NCBI RefSeq assembly: GCF_000430845.1
Contig: NZ_AUMU01000017.1
Span: forward strand, 1 to 64,000
Direction: 5' to 3'
DNA from: Chryseobacterium gregarium DSM 19109
GTDB taxonomy: Bacteria > Bacteroidota > Bacteroidia > Flavobacteriales > Weeksellaceae
Length of the DNA: 64,000 nucleotides
Of the stretch, positions 43,195 to 51,621 are shown one piece after another. The position numbers and the translations under genes are program-made. The notes under the pieces are model-generated. The model saw nothing but the letters and a program-made list of their open reading frames with translations, was not told the origin of the DNA and did not search any database. Each line of letters opens with the position of its first letter. Position 1 is the first letter of the stretch.

Positions 43195-43575
43195 ATGGCT
43201 GTCATTAATGGCAGCCATTTTTCTGATCTGGCCGGTTTCTATGAAGAGATCTCCGGAGTGCTGATGAAAGATGCGGACTGGAAGGTAGGAACGTTAGATG
43301 GTTTCGATGATATCCTGTACGGCGGTTTCGGAGTGTTTGAAAACAATGAAGACATTGAAATCATCTGGAAAGATTCAGACAGATCGAAAAAGGATTTAGG
43401 CTTTGAACTGACCAAAGAATTTTATGAGCATAAAATCAGGCAGGGGAAAACTTTCAATCCTGATCTAGCGCAGCAGAAACTTGACGAATTGCTTGCCGGA
43501 ACCGGACAGACCCTATTTGAAATTTTAATTGAAATCATAGAATCGCATAACAATATCACATTGATTTTAGACTGA
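43195..43575 (+). CDS. Barstar-like (ribonuclease inhibitor) protein
   Basis: This 126-aa acidic protein starts at ATG 43195; the frame also reads back into purL, to ATG 43159. The MAVINGSHFSDLAGFYEEIS start and the WKVGTLDGFDDILYGGFG segment match the barstar fold, where the DGFDDILYG loop blocks the RNase active site. Barstars neutralise barnase-type RNases, but no barnase gene is visible next to it, so it is an orphan inhibitor or has another target. It lies in the purL transcript. Confidence 0.7.
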   Translation: MAVINGSHFSDLAGFYEEISGVLMKDADWKVGTLDGFDDILYGGFGVFENNEDIEIIWKDSDRSKKDLGFELTKEFYEHKIRQGKTFNPDLAQQKLDELLAGTGQTLFEILIEIIESHNNITLILD

Positions 43576-43607
43576 TTATTTAAAACGCATAAAATGTAAA
43601 TTAAAAA

Positions 43608-44225
43608 ATGAAATACGGATTATTCTTCGGGGACAGTATCACTTATGGCGAATATGACGGAGTATTCGGAGGCTGGGTGGATATTCTGAAACGGTATGCC
43701 TTACAGAAATTCAATGAAGGAAGTGATGAGCTGATTCTTTTTAACCTGGGAATCGGAGGGGAAACCACGGAGGCCCTTTTAAAACGGTTGCCTCATGAAA
43801 TGAGTGCCAGGAATGCAGCGGACGGGAACATCATTTTTCTGGGTTACGGTACCAATGATCTTGCTGTAAAAGACGGTGTCCAAATGGTAAACCGCGAACA
43901 GTTTAAAAACAATATGATCAACGCCGTTCAGCATGCAAAACAATACGCTGAAGAGATCTGCCTCGTGAGCATCCTTCCGTTTTCCAATAAAGTTGACGGT
44001 ATAACGGCAGCTTCCGGAAAGCTGAGGACCAATACAGAAGTCCTGACGTACAACCAGATTCTGAAAGACATAGCAGATGAACATGCTGTACAGTACATTG
44101 ATTTTCATACGGCATTCTTACCGGATAAAGAAATTTTATTATCGGGAGACGGTGTGCATCCCAATGAAAAAGGATATGGCCTGATGGCCGAAACTGCAAT
44201 TCCCATTATTGAAAAATATATATAA
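43608..44225 (+). CDS. SGNH/GDSL-type esterase
   Basis: This 205-aa hydrolase carries all SGNH blocks: FFGDSITYGE (Ser nucleophile), NLGIGGETT (Gly), GYGTNDLAV (Asn) and DGVHPNEKGY (Asp-x-x-His). No signal peptide is seen, so it is cytosolic. Family members act on lipids, acylated sugars or thioesters, and the substrate cannot be named. Its stop codon TAA shares an A with the ATG of the next gene, which indicates translational coupling. Confidence 0.88.
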   Translation: MKYGLFFGDSITYGEYDGVFGGWVDILKRYALQKFNEGSDELILFNLGIGGETTEALLKRLPHEMSARNAADGNIIFLGYGTNDLAVKDGVQMVNREQFKNNMINAVQHAKQYAEEICLVSILPFSNKVDGITAASGKLRTNTEVLTYNQILKDIADEHAVQYIDFHTAFLPDKEILLSGDGVHPNEKGYGLMAETAIPIIEKYI

Positions 44226-44557
44226 TGACTTATTTATTTTCTTACGGAACTTTGCAGAAAGAGCGGGTTCAGATTGAGACTTTCGGAAGGATTTTAGAAG
44301 GAAATCAGGATATTTTAACAGGCTATAGACTTGAAATGCTGGAAATCAAGGATCTTGAAGTCTTAAAGAAAAGCAGCCAGAAATTTCATCCTGTTCTGAT
44401 ATTGTCAGGTAATCCTGAAGATGAAATAACAGGCATTTTATTTGAGGTTACCGATGAAGAAATCCTTCAGGCAGATGAATACGAAGTAGACGATTACCAA
44501 AGGATTGAAACTGGTTTTGAATCCGGCAGATCAGGATTTGTTTATGTTGGAAAATAA
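44225..44557 (+). CDS. Gamma-glutamylcyclotransferase (AIG2)-like protein
   Basis: This 110-aa protein has the GGCT/AIG2 fold, with the N-terminal FSYGTLQKERVQ substrate loop (YGTL) and a C-terminal ITGILFEVTDEEILQADEYE carrying the conserved Glu region. The family cleaves gamma-glutamyl amines or peptides to 5-oxoproline, but many short bacterial members are uncharacterised. Its start overlaps the stop of the SGNH esterase gene by one base. A hairpin follows. Confidence 0.82.
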   Translation: MTYLFSYGTLQKERVQIETFGRILEGNQDILTGYRLEMLEIKDLEVLKKSSQKFHPVLILSGNPEDEITGILFEVTDEEILQADEYEVDDYQRIETGFESGRSGFVYVGK

Positions 44558-44580
44558 TTATTTATTATAATTAAAGATAA

Positions 44581-44606
44581 AGCCTGTTAAAAAAGATTAA
44601 CAGGCT
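44581..44606. terminator. Hairpin between convergent genes
   Basis: A perfect 10-bp stem, AGCCTGTTAA (44581-44590) and TTAACAGGCT (44597-44606), lies between genes ending at 44557 (+) and 44622 (-). T-tracts are modest on both sides. The arm sequence resembles the outer arms of the inverted repeat at 57026-57168. Confidence 0.6.
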
Positions 44607-44621
44607 CTGATATTTCTTTAT

Positions 44622-45143
44622 TTATTGAACGTTTATCCATAAATCACCACCTAATGTAAATGCATCCGCATGGAAATTATAGTTTATGCCATTCAGACTG
44701 CCGGAGCCACCAATATTGGCGGGAATACCTGAGCAGCTTTGATAAAAACCTACAGATCCGCCGAGTGTTGGAACAATTTGTCCGGGATTGGTGGGATCTT
44801 CAAGTTCAAATTTTATATAGGTCCATCTTTGGGCATTTGATACAATGGGCGGAAGGCCAATCATATTAGGAGACCAGGTATCAATAGGATAGGGGTGCCC
44901 TGCTGCTGAAGTGGAGTTGTTAAAAGTAGAATAGCTTGCCAGTTCGTTAGGAGGTAAATACACCAAATCCAATGCCTGTGCACCACCGCTGCAAGTAGAA
45001 GGGACAATGGTGAAAATAGTAAAATATAAATCGAGTTTATGATTGGTTATATCATTATAGATATGAAGATTTCCGGAACCGTTTTGTGCAAATACAGAAG
45101 TCCCCAGGCTAAGACCGAGGATAATGGTTAATATTTTTTTCAT
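44622..45143 (-). CDS. Secreted hypothetical protein
   Basis: This 173-aa protein starts at ATG 45143 with signal peptide MKKILTIILGLSLGTSVFAQ; the frame extends upstream into the neighbouring gene, to 45188. The mature part is Gly/Ser/Pro/Asn-rich and beta-like, with two cysteines (STCSGG and QSCSG) that may pair. It lies 4 bp downstream of the lipoprotein gene at 45148 and is probably co-transcribed with it. No family is recognised; it is probably periplasmic or extracellular. Confidence 0.6.
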   Translation of the reverse strand: MKKILTIILGLSLGTSVFAQNGSGNLHIYNDITNHKLDLYFTIFTIVPSTCSGGAQALDLVYLPPNELASYSTFNNSTSAAGHPYPIDTWSPNMIGLPPIVSNAQRWTYIKFELEDPTNPGQIVPTLGGSVGFYQSCSGIPANIGGSGSLNGINYNFHADAFTLGGDLWINVQ

Positions 45144-45147
45144 CGTA

Positions 45148-45519
45148 TTAGTTTTTAGAATTTTGATTGATTTTTTCAAGTTTTTCATTGTAAACCTTTA
45201 CAGCCCAGGTAAGGATTTTATCACGATCTCCTTCTGTGGTTTTTGCAATTTCTTTATCCGTAGTGCCTGTAGATTTTATTAATTCTAAAGCTGATGGAAT
45301 AAGGATATCTTTTCTTCTGTCACTGAGTTCTAAAGATTGTTGGGTTCTCAACTCTTCCGGAGTGGCACGGTTTTCAGGTTTTGAAAGGCTTTTTATTGAT
45401 CTTTCAAAGTTTAAAACCTGTTCACTCTTTGTAGTCTGGTAAGGATCAATTACTGAAGTTTCGGTACTGCACGAAATAAATGCTGACAGCAGTACTGCAT
45501 AAAGAAATTTGTTTTTCAT
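45148..45519 (-). CDS. Small lipoprotein, unknown function
   Basis: This 123-aa lipoprotein has lipobox FISC (Cys17) followed by STETS. The mature part is charged and helical (RTQQSLELSDRRKDILIPSA, WAVKVYNEKLEKIN). It forms a two-gene unit with the secreted protein downstream, which suggests a paired envelope function. No domain is recognised. Confidence 0.6.
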   Translation of the reverse strand: MKNKFLYAVLLSAFISCSTETSVIDPYQTTKSEQVLNFERSIKSLSKPENRATPEELRTQQSLELSDRRKDILIPSALELIKSTGTTDKEIAKTTEGDRDKILTWAVKVYNEKLEKINQNSKN

Positions 45520-45649
45520 GATATTATTATGATTTAGTTAAAAACAAATATATTAAAATTTATCTTAATAAAGTGAAAAAATGAATAACATATATAGTAT
45601 CCATTTGTAAAAATGTATTAAAATGAAATTTAAATTGATGTATTGATAA

Positions 45650-46009
45650 TTAATTTGAAGAAATATATTTTGGATATATGATAATTGCCACAATAACAGC
45701 AAGGATAGCTGCCAAAACAACCGCTCCTGCAGAAATATCCTTAATAAATCCAACTCTTGTATCAAATTCAGGCTGGATTATATCACAGATCTTTTCAATT
45801 GCCGTATTAAGAATTTCCGCAACCAGGACGCCGAAAGAAACCACCAGAATACAAACGGCATCGGCAGATGAAAGTTTCAGGTAAAAAATCAGAAAAAGAT
45901 TAATCAGGAAAGCCGAAACTTCAATCTGAAAATTCCGTTCACTTTTCATCATCAGGAAAATACCCCGGAAAGCATTAAGGAAACTTTTATGGATAGGCGG
46001 TTTGCGCAT
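45650..46009 (-). CDS. dgkA: Diacylglycerol kinase (DgkA) family protein
   Basis: This 119-aa integral membrane kinase has three membrane helices. The conserved NAFRGI start, SERNFQIEVSAF (catalytic Glu region) and LVAEILNTAIEKICD are diagnostic of DgkA/undecaprenol kinases. It phosphorylates diacylglycerol or undecaprenol at the inner membrane. A -7 box lies at 46023-46030 on the minus strand, 13 nt before the ATG, so the leader is short. Confidence 0.93.
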   Translation of the reverse strand: MRKPPIHKSFLNAFRGIFLMMKSERNFQIEVSAFLINLFLIFYLKLSSADAVCILVVSFGVLVAEILNTAIEKICDIIQPEFDTRVGFIKDISAGAVVLAAILAVIVAIIIYPKYISSN

Positions 46010-46022
46010 TGCTTAATTTTTA

Positions 46023-46030
46023 CAAAGATA
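46023..46030 (-). promoter_or_regulatory. -7 element of the dgkA gene
   Basis: TATCTTTG on the minus strand matches TAnnTTTG exactly and ends 13 nt before the ATG. No TTG is seen at the expected -33 distance. Confidence 0.5.
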
Positions 46031-46063
46031 ACAAGTATTTTAAGGGTAATTATTTTATAAGGT

Positions 46064-46071
46064 TATCTTTG
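46064..46071 (+). promoter_or_regulatory. -7 element of the 46089 gene
   Basis: TATCTTTG matches TAnnTTTG and ends 17 nt before the ATG at 46089. It sits back-to-back with the divergent dgkA box. Confidence 0.5.
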
Positions 46072-46088
46072 GATAATATAATACCGTC

Positions 46089-46691
46089 ATGATGAAAAAA
46101 ACAGGGATTTTTTTAGCCGCTTTGCTATCGGTTTTAGGGTTTTCCCAGGATTACAAAACCAGGATTGCCAAAACTACCTGTGAATGCTTTACCCAAGCCA
46201 AGGCAGGGAATCCTGATGCAAAGACTCTGGAGATAAAACTGGGGCTCTGCATTATACAGGGAGCCCAGCCGTACGCTGAGGAACTTAAAAAAGATTATAA
46301 TCTGGATATACTCCGGGATGATTCTTCGGAAACAGGAAAACTCGTGGCCACCTGGCTCATGAAAGAATGTCCGGATACTTTTATTGAGGTTTTCAAACTC
46401 GGTGAGAATGATAAAAACAAAGAAAGCCGGCATTCAGAATTGCTCATCAGCGGTACGGTTATAAAAATAGAGAAAAATAATTTTGTGGTTTTTCACATGG
46501 CTGGGGATAATAGAATCCTGAATAAGCTGTATTGGGTGTTTCCGGTAGAATCCAATCTGGACCTGCCGAAGGAATACAGCGCCCTTTTACATAAAAAAGT
46601 AAATGTAAGCTATTATCCGGGTGAGATTTTTGATGCCGGAATTAATGACTACAGGAAAGTAAACATAATCTCAGTGCTGAAAACAGATTAA
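46089..46691 (+). CDS. Secreted hypothetical protein
   Basis: This 200-aa protein has a signal peptide (MMKKTGIFLAALLSVLGFSQ). The N-terminal half is helical with conserved-looking cysteines (KTTCECFTQAK, LGLCIIQGAQPYAEEL, MKECPDTF), a pattern seen in several uncharacterised Bacteroidota periplasmic proteins. The C-terminal half is a small beta domain (ISGTVIKIEKNNFVVFHM ... KKVNVSYYPGEIFD). Function is unknown. It precedes dnaN by 85 bp but dnaN has its own -7 box. Confidence 0.6.
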   Translation: MMKKTGIFLAALLSVLGFSQDYKTRIAKTTCECFTQAKAGNPDAKTLEIKLGLCIIQGAQPYAEELKKDYNLDILRDDSSETGKLVATWLMKECPDTFIEVFKLGENDKNKESRHSELLISGTVIKIEKNNFVVFHMAGDNRILNKLYWVFPVESNLDLPKEYSALLHKKVNVSYYPGEIFDAGINDYRKVNIISVLKTD

Positions 46692-46746
46692 TGATCTTTG
46701 TGAAAAACTCCTTTGATTATTTCTTCTTAATCTATTTTCTATTTAT

Positions 46747-46754
46747 TATATTTG
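46747..46754 (+). promoter_or_regulatory. -7 element of dnaN
   Basis: TATATTTG matches TAnnTTTG exactly and ends 21 nt before the dnaN ATG. The region upstream is very AT-rich, with no TTG at the usual spacing. Confidence 0.55.
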
Positions 46755-46775
46755 TAAAAACTTATTTTTAAATCT

Positions 46776-47906
46776 ATGAAATTTATTATTTCAAGTGGTG
46801 AACTGCAGAAAGCTTTGCAAACTGTAAGTGGCGTAATATCAAGTTCTCAGTCGAGACCGATTTTAGAAAACTATCTTTTTGAGTTAGACGGCAATAATGT
46901 TACCATTACAGCATCTGATGGCGAAACGACTCTGGTAACCTCTCTTGATGTAAAGTCTGACGACAGCGGCAAATTTGCTGTCCCTGCCAAGATTTTTCAG
47001 GATTTCATCAAGACGTACGGAGAACAGCCGCTTACACTGGCGGTAAGAGACAATGCAGAGGGAACGGGAAGCCAGCTTGAGATCTTAGATGAAAAAGATA
47101 ATTTTGCCGTGGCCCTGGATAATGCAGATGATTATCCGGAACTTCCGGAATTTGATGCGGCCCAGAGTGTAACCATGTCGGCAGGCGTTTTGTCTGATGC
47201 ATTGGCCAATACGCTTTTTGCTACCAGCAACGATTCGCTCCGTCCGGTAATGACAGGGGTACTGTTCCAATTCGGGGAAAATGAAACCAATTTTGTTTCT
47301 ACCGATTCCCACAGGCTGGTCGTGTACAAAAGAACGGATCTGATGAATGCCGAGCCGATGGAATTCATTATGCCTAAAAAGCCTCTGAATATTTTCAAAA
47401 ATATTCTGGCGAGTTCAAATGAAGACGTAACCATCGATTTCAATGAAAACATGGCCAAGTTTACTTTCGGAAAGCATATCTGGATCTGCAGGCTGATTGA
47501 CGGGAAATACCCGAACTATACAGCGGTAATTCCTAAAGAAAACCCGAATGTACTGACCATTAACAGGAATCTTTTGTTAGGTGCTATCAAAAGGGCATCG
47601 ATCATGTCTAATAAATCCACCAATCAGGTACGTTTTAAACTGTCTGCCAATATTCTCCACCTTCATGCAGAAGATACGGAATATGCAAACAAAGCAGATA
47701 TGCAGATCCCTTGCGACTATAACGGTGAAGATATCAATATCGGGTTCAGCTCCAAGTTTTTAACGGAAATGTTAACCATTCTGGGATCAGACGATATCAC
47801 GATGAAAATGTCCCAGCCGAACAGGCCGGGAATTATCGAACCTCTTGACGGTCTTGAAGAAAACGAAAACATCTTAATGCTCTCAATGCCGGTGATCGGT
47901 TTGTAG
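46776..47906 (+). CDS. dnaN: DNA polymerase III sliding clamp (beta subunit)
   Basis: This 376-aa beta clamp is the processivity factor of replication. It has three repeated clamp domains. Typical pieces are ALQTVSGVISSSQSRPILENY, RPVMTGVLFQF, VSTDSHRLVVYKR and the C-terminal end ILMLSMPVIGL, which carries the family's (M/L)PM(R/V)-like terminus. It is not beside dnaA here and is separate from recF (about 41 kb away), as is usual in Bacteroidota. It ends at a hairpin terminator. Confidence 0.97.
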   Translation: MKFIISSGELQKALQTVSGVISSSQSRPILENYLFELDGNNVTITASDGETTLVTSLDVKSDDSGKFAVPAKIFQDFIKTYGEQPLTLAVRDNAEGTGSQLEILDEKDNFAVALDNADDYPELPEFDAAQSVTMSAGVLSDALANTLFATSNDSLRPVMTGVLFQFGENETNFVSTDSHRLVVYKRTDLMNAEPMEFIMPKKPLNIFKNILASSNEDVTIDFNENMAKFTFGKHIWICRLIDGKYPNYTAVIPKENPNVLTINRNLLLGAIKRASIMSNKSTNQVRFKLSANILHLHAEDTEYANKADMQIPCDYNGEDINIGFSSKFLTEMLTILGSDDITMKMSQPNRPGIIEPLDGLEENENILMLSMPVIGL

Positions 47907-47931
47907 TACAGTAAGAAAGAAATATAAAATA

Positions 47932-47970
47932 AAGAAGAGGTTTTGAGATTCAAAGCCTCTTTCTTTTTGT
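47932..47970 (+). terminator. dnaN terminator
   Basis: AAAGAAGAGG (47932-47941) pairs with CCTCTTTCTTT (47957-47967) with one bulged T, around a 15-nt loop, and is followed by a short T run. Confidence 0.65.
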
Positions 47971-48200
47971 AACAGGTTAGCTTAAATATAATAATCCTGC
48001 AGGCCATCAATGAAAGCTGTATTTTCAGTCTTTGGTAAACCGATTGATATCTGAGGACTTAAAGAATGTATCCATCAGCAAATCTGACGATGCAAACATC
48101 AAAACTATTTGTTTTATAACCCTTAAAATTTCTCTGTTTCTCAAAAAAACACGACATTTGTAACTCGAAAAATTCAAATAAAATTTTCAAAATATATTCA

Positions 48201-50603
48201 ATGAAGATATCAAACAACTGGCTTAAGGACTTTATCAAAACAGAAATCAAAACGGAAAGAATCGGTGAGTTTCTTACAGATATAGGTCTTGAAGTTGAAG
48301 GGATAGAAAAATTTGAAAGTATACAAGGCAGTCTGGAAGGAATTGTGGTTGGAAAGGTTCTGACCTGCGAAAAACACCCGAATGCAGACAAACTGAAAAA
48401 AACGACGGTCGATGTAGGAAACGGAAAAGTACTGCACATCGTATGCGGAGCTCCTAATGTGGAAGCCGGACAAACAGTACCTGTCGCTGTTGTAGGAACG
48501 AAGATTTATGATAAAACCGGGAATTTTTTCGAAATCAAAGAGGCAAAGATCAGAGGCGAAGTATCTCAGGGAATGATCTGCGCAGAAGATGAGCTGGGAC
48601 TAAGCAATGACCACGGCGGGATCATGGTTCTTGATGAAGAAAAATTTGAAACCGGGAAAAAGTTTGCTGATTATTTTGAATTGACCAGCGATGAGGTTTT
48701 CGAAATCGGTCTGACACCGAACAGGACAGATGCTATGTCGCATTATGGGGTGGCCCGGGATCTGAACGCTTTCCTTTCTACCAACCAGCAGAAAGCCGAA
48801 TTTGAAAAAGTATCCTCTGTTGCCTTAAGCAGCGAAGGGACCCATGATTTTACGCTGCAGGTTGAAGATGCTGAATTGTGTCCGAGATACATCGGAGCTG
48901 TTATTGAAGGGGTAAAAGTTACCGATTCGCCGGATTGGCTGAAAGCCAGGCTGAGAGCCATTGGGTTAAGCCCTATCAATAACATTGTAGATATCACCAA
49001 TTATATCCTTCACGGCTACGGACAGCCGCTTCATGCTTTTGATGCAGATAAGATAGCAGACAGGAAAGTGAAAGTGGGAACGGTAGTGGAAGGAACGAAA
49101 TTCACTACGCTGGATGGCGTGGAAAGGACTCTGAACGGTTCCGAGATCATCATCAAAGACGGAAAAGATAATCCGATGTGTATTGCCGGCGTGTTCGGGG
49201 GTGCAGATTCCGGGGTTTCCGGTGAAACAAAAACCCTGTTTCTGGAAAGCGCCTATTTCAATCCGGTGGCCATTAGAAAAGCGGCTAAGTTCCATGGCTT
49301 GAATACGGATGCTTCTTTCAGGTTTGAAAGAGGCGTTGATCCGAACATCACCAGAACAGCCATTACGCACGCCATCAAGCTGATCCAGGATCTGGCGGAA
49401 GGAAAGCTGTCAGGAGATCTGCTGGAAGAATATCCGAAAAAAATAGAAGACAGCTATGTGATCATCAGGTTCTCGAAGATCGAACAGATTTTAGGGACGA
49501 AGATCCACAGGGAAAAAGTAAAGGAAATCCTTAAAGCGCTGGATATCCAGGTGCTGAATGAGATCCAGAACGGACTGGAAATCTCCGTTCCGGCTTACAG
49601 GGCTGATGTTACGCGGGAAATTGATGTTATTGAAGAGATTCTGAGGATTTACGGCTATAATAAAATTGACGCTCCGCAGAAAATATCCTTTACTCCGGTT
49701 AAATTAAACGCCCAGGATCAGGACGAGTTGGAAAATAATTGGGCCAGAACTTTACAGGGGTTGGGCTTTAACGAAGTGATGAATAATTCACTGACTTCCG
49801 TAAAAGATGAAACCGATGCCGTAAAGCTGCTGAACCCTCTAAGCAATGATCTTGCATTTATGAGGAAGTCTTTGCTGGAAGGCCTTTTACAGAATGCCAT
49901 CTACAATATCAACAGGAAGAATCAGGATATCAAGTTTTTCGAATTTGGGAAAATTTATCATAAAAGAGAAAAATACGAAGAAAGAAAACAGCTGGCCCTG
50001 CTGGTTTCCGGGCGAGAAGTGTCAGAAAACTGGCTGCAGCCGAAATCTGCAACAGGATTCTACAACCTGAAAGCATATGTAAAAGTCTTACTGGAAAAAT
50101 TAGCCATCGATTATAAAGAAACCGCTTTGTCTGATGAAAGGTTCTCCGATGCTCTGGCTTATGAAGCAGACGGAAAAGTTTTGGTAAGAATCGGGAAGGT
50201 AGCGCCTCAGATGCTGAAGGATTTCGATATCGACCAGGAATGTTTCTATGCTGAAATTGAGCTGGAATATGCACAGGAACTGCGTTCTGAAAATGAACTG
50301 AAATTTAAAGATATTCCGAAATTCAACAAAATCAGAAGAGACCTGGCATTGCTGATTGATAAGAATGTCAATTACGAAGATCTTTATCAGGCAGCCCGGA
50401 AAAACAAATCCCCTTATCTTAAAGGTATCAACTTATTTGATGTGTATGAAGGTAAAAACCTTCCTGAAGGCAAGAAATCTTATGCGATGAGCTTTGAGCT
50501 TCTTAATGAAGAGAAAACCCTTGAAGAGAAAGAAATCACAGCGGTTATGGATTCTCTGGTTAAATCTTTCCAGAAAGAATTCAATGCAGAACTGAGAGGA
50601 TAG
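48201..50603 (+). CDS. pheT: Phenylalanine-tRNA ligase beta subunit
   Basis: This 800-aa PheT forms the alpha2-beta2 synthetase with PheS, which is not in this window. In order it has an N-terminal tRNA-binding EMAP-like domain (about 40-150, HPNADKLKKTTVDVG), B3/B4 editing domain (CPRYIGAVIEGVKV and the NNIVDITNYILHGYGQPLH strand), B5 domain (FSKIEQILGTKI), the core synthetase-like domain, and the C-terminal FDX-ACB anticodon-binding domain (KDIPKFNKIRRDLALLIDK). Length is normal. The gene is followed by a strong terminator. Confidence 0.97.
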   Translation: MKISNNWLKDFIKTEIKTERIGEFLTDIGLEVEGIEKFESIQGSLEGIVVGKVLTCEKHPNADKLKKTTVDVGNGKVLHIVCGAPNVEAGQTVPVAVVGTKIYDKTGNFFEIKEAKIRGEVSQGMICAEDELGLSNDHGGIMVLDEEKFETGKKFADYFELTSDEVFEIGLTPNRTDAMSHYGVARDLNAFLSTNQQKAEFEKVSSVALSSEGTHDFTLQVEDAELCPRYIGAVIEGVKVTDSPDWLKARLRAIGLSPINNIVDITNYILHGYGQPLHAFDADKIADRKVKVGTVVEGTKFTTLDGVERTLNGSEIIIKDGKDNPMCIAGVFGGADSGVSGETKTLFLESAYFNPVAIRKAAKFHGLNTDASFRFERGVDPNITRTAITHAIKLIQDLAEGKLSGDLLEEYPKKIEDSYVIIRFSKIEQILGTKIHREKVKEILKALDIQVLNEIQNGLEISVPAYRADVTREIDVIEEILRIYGYNKIDAPQKISFTPVKLNAQDQDELENNWARTLQGLGFNEVMNNSLTSVKDETDAVKLLNPLSNDLAFMRKSLLEGLLQNAIYNINRKNQDIKFFEFGKIYHKREKYEERKQLALLVSGREVSENWLQPKSATGFYNLKAYVKVLLEKLAIDYKETALSDERFSDALAYEADGKVLVRIGKVAPQMLKDFDIDQECFYAEIELEYAQELRSENELKFKDIPKFNKIRRDLALLIDKNVNYEDLYQAARKNKSPYLKGINLFDVYEGKNLPEGKKSYAMSFELLNEEKTLEEKEITAVMDSLVKSFQKEFNAELRG

Positions 50604-50640
50604 TTTAATGTTAATAATCAGGATTAAAATAAATCAATAT

Positions 50641-50662
50641 AAACGGGCTTCGGCCCGTTTTC
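50641..50662 (+). terminator. pheT terminator
   Basis: AAACGGGC (50641-50648) pairs with GCCCGTTT (50653-50660) around the stable tetraloop TTCG and is followed by TTCTGTTTTT. Confidence 0.9.
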
Positions 50663-50754
50663 TGTTTTTAGCACTGAGCTGTATTTCCGGAAATAATCCT
50701 TCTTAAAAAAACAATAAAATCTCCTGAAGGCCGTTTAATAATAGAATATTTACG

Positions 50755-50773
50755 TAAATTTGATTTAAATCAA
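50755..50773 (+). promoter_or_regulatory. -7 element overlapping a perfect FNR-type palindrome
   Basis: TAAATTTG (50755-50762) matches TAnnTTTG. It overlaps TTGATTTAAATCAA (50760-50773), a perfect 14-bp palindrome identical to the Crp/FNR-family consensus TTGATnnnnATCAA. The site covers the predicted start of transcription, a position that would normally repress. A Crp/Fnr-family regulator is encoded at 55998-56585 in this window. Confidence 0.6.
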
Positions 50774-50783
50774 AAAGGAAAAA

Positions 50784-51194
50784 ATGAAAAATCTTTTTTT
50801 TAGTATATGTACGGCAGTCGTTTTGGTTTCCTGCGGAACCATGACCAGTTCTTCTGCTTCTAAAGTAGGGAAGGCCCAGCCTTCTTTAACAGGGACGAAG
50901 TGGGCCTTAGCCGATAATGTAAAAGGAAAAATCCCGACCCTGAATATTGACGGTGAAAAGATTAACGGGAACACCGGATGCAACAATTATTTCGGGACGG
51001 CAAAAGTTGATCCCTCTGCAGGTAATTTTTCGGCCGGACAGATGGGGTCTACCAAAATGGCGTGCGATAACATGAGCGTAGAAAGAAACTTTATGGATAT
51101 GATGGCGAAAGCGAATAAATATGTCCTTACCGGAAGCGTTCTGGAACTTTATCAGGACAACTTATTGCTGTTAAAATTCAATAGAGCTGAATAA
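50784..51194 (+). CDS. META-domain (HslJ-like) lipoprotein
   Basis: This 136-aa lipoprotein (lipobox LVSC, Cys14) has one META/HslJ domain: LTGTKWALADNV at the start, NGNTGCNNYFGTA in the middle and GSVLELYQDNLLLLKF at the end. This is the classic motif set around a conserved Gly-Cys-Asn. HslJ-type proteins are heat-inducible or envelope-stress-linked in other bacteria. Its promoter carries an FNR-like site. Two hairpins follow the gene. Confidence 0.9.
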   Translation: MKNLFFSICTAVVLVSCGTMTSSSASKVGKAQPSLTGTKWALADNVKGKIPTLNIDGEKINGNTGCNNYFGTAKVDPSAGNFSAGQMGSTKMACDNMSVERNFMDMMAKANKYVLTGSVLELYQDNLLLLKFNRAE

Positions 51195-51229
51195 TATAAT
51201 TCAAGTTAAGGATTAATATATAATAAAAG

Positions 51230-51256
51230 AGCTTGGATCTATGATCCGAGCTTTAT
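51230..51256 (+). terminator. Terminator of the META-domain gene
   Basis: AGCTTGGATC (51230-51239) pairs with GATCCGAGCT (51243-51252), including one G-U, around a 3-nt loop and is followed by TTATTTGT. Confidence 0.8.
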
Positions 51257-51323
51257 TTGTGTCATTATGAGAAAGCCAGTTTTTAATCAGGATGATTTCC
51301 TAACATCATTGTGATTAAAAAAT

Positions 51324-51352
51324 AAAAGGAACTCAGTGGCTGAGTTCCTTTT
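51324..51352. terminator. Terminator of the acidic protein gene
   Basis: A 13-bp stem, AAAAGGAACTCAG (51324-51336) and CTGAGTTCCTTTT (51340-51352), has a 3-nt loop and T runs on both strands. It lies 24 bp beyond the stop of the minus-strand gene at 51376. Confidence 0.85.
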
Positions 51353-51375
51353 TTATGTTTAGAATGGATTGATTA

Positions 51376-51621
51376 CTATTCTCCTTCTTCCTCTTCTTCG
51401 TCGTACTTAGCCAACTCTTCATCACACCATTTGAATGCAGCTTCCACTACTTTTGTAGCCTCATCTGCCATGGTCTCTTCATCATCTCCTTCCAGATCAT
51501 CCAGCCATTCAACCTCTTCCTCCTCAACATTCAGGATAAATCTCGGATATTCAGTATGAACTACGAATAAATCTTCTGGAAATTCCGAATTATCTGCTAA
51601 TAAAAACTTTGGTAATTTCAT
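51376..51621 (-). CDS. Short highly acidic conserved-type protein
   Basis: This 81-aa protein has about one third Asp/Glu and ends in an acidic run (KYDEEEEEGE). Its first half (MKLPKFLLADNSEFPEDLF, VVHTEYPRFIL) looks like a folded beta unit and not low complexity. It is monocistronic, with a strong terminator and a -7 box (TATCTTTG on the minus strand, 51654-51647) 25 nt before the ATG, so it is very likely expressed. I do not recognise a function; the acidic tail suggests binding to a basic partner. Confidence 0.7.
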   Translation of the reverse strand: MKLPKFLLADNSEFPEDLFVVHTEYPRFILNVEEEEVEWLDDLEGDDEETMADEATKVVEAAFKWCDEELAKYDEEEEEGE

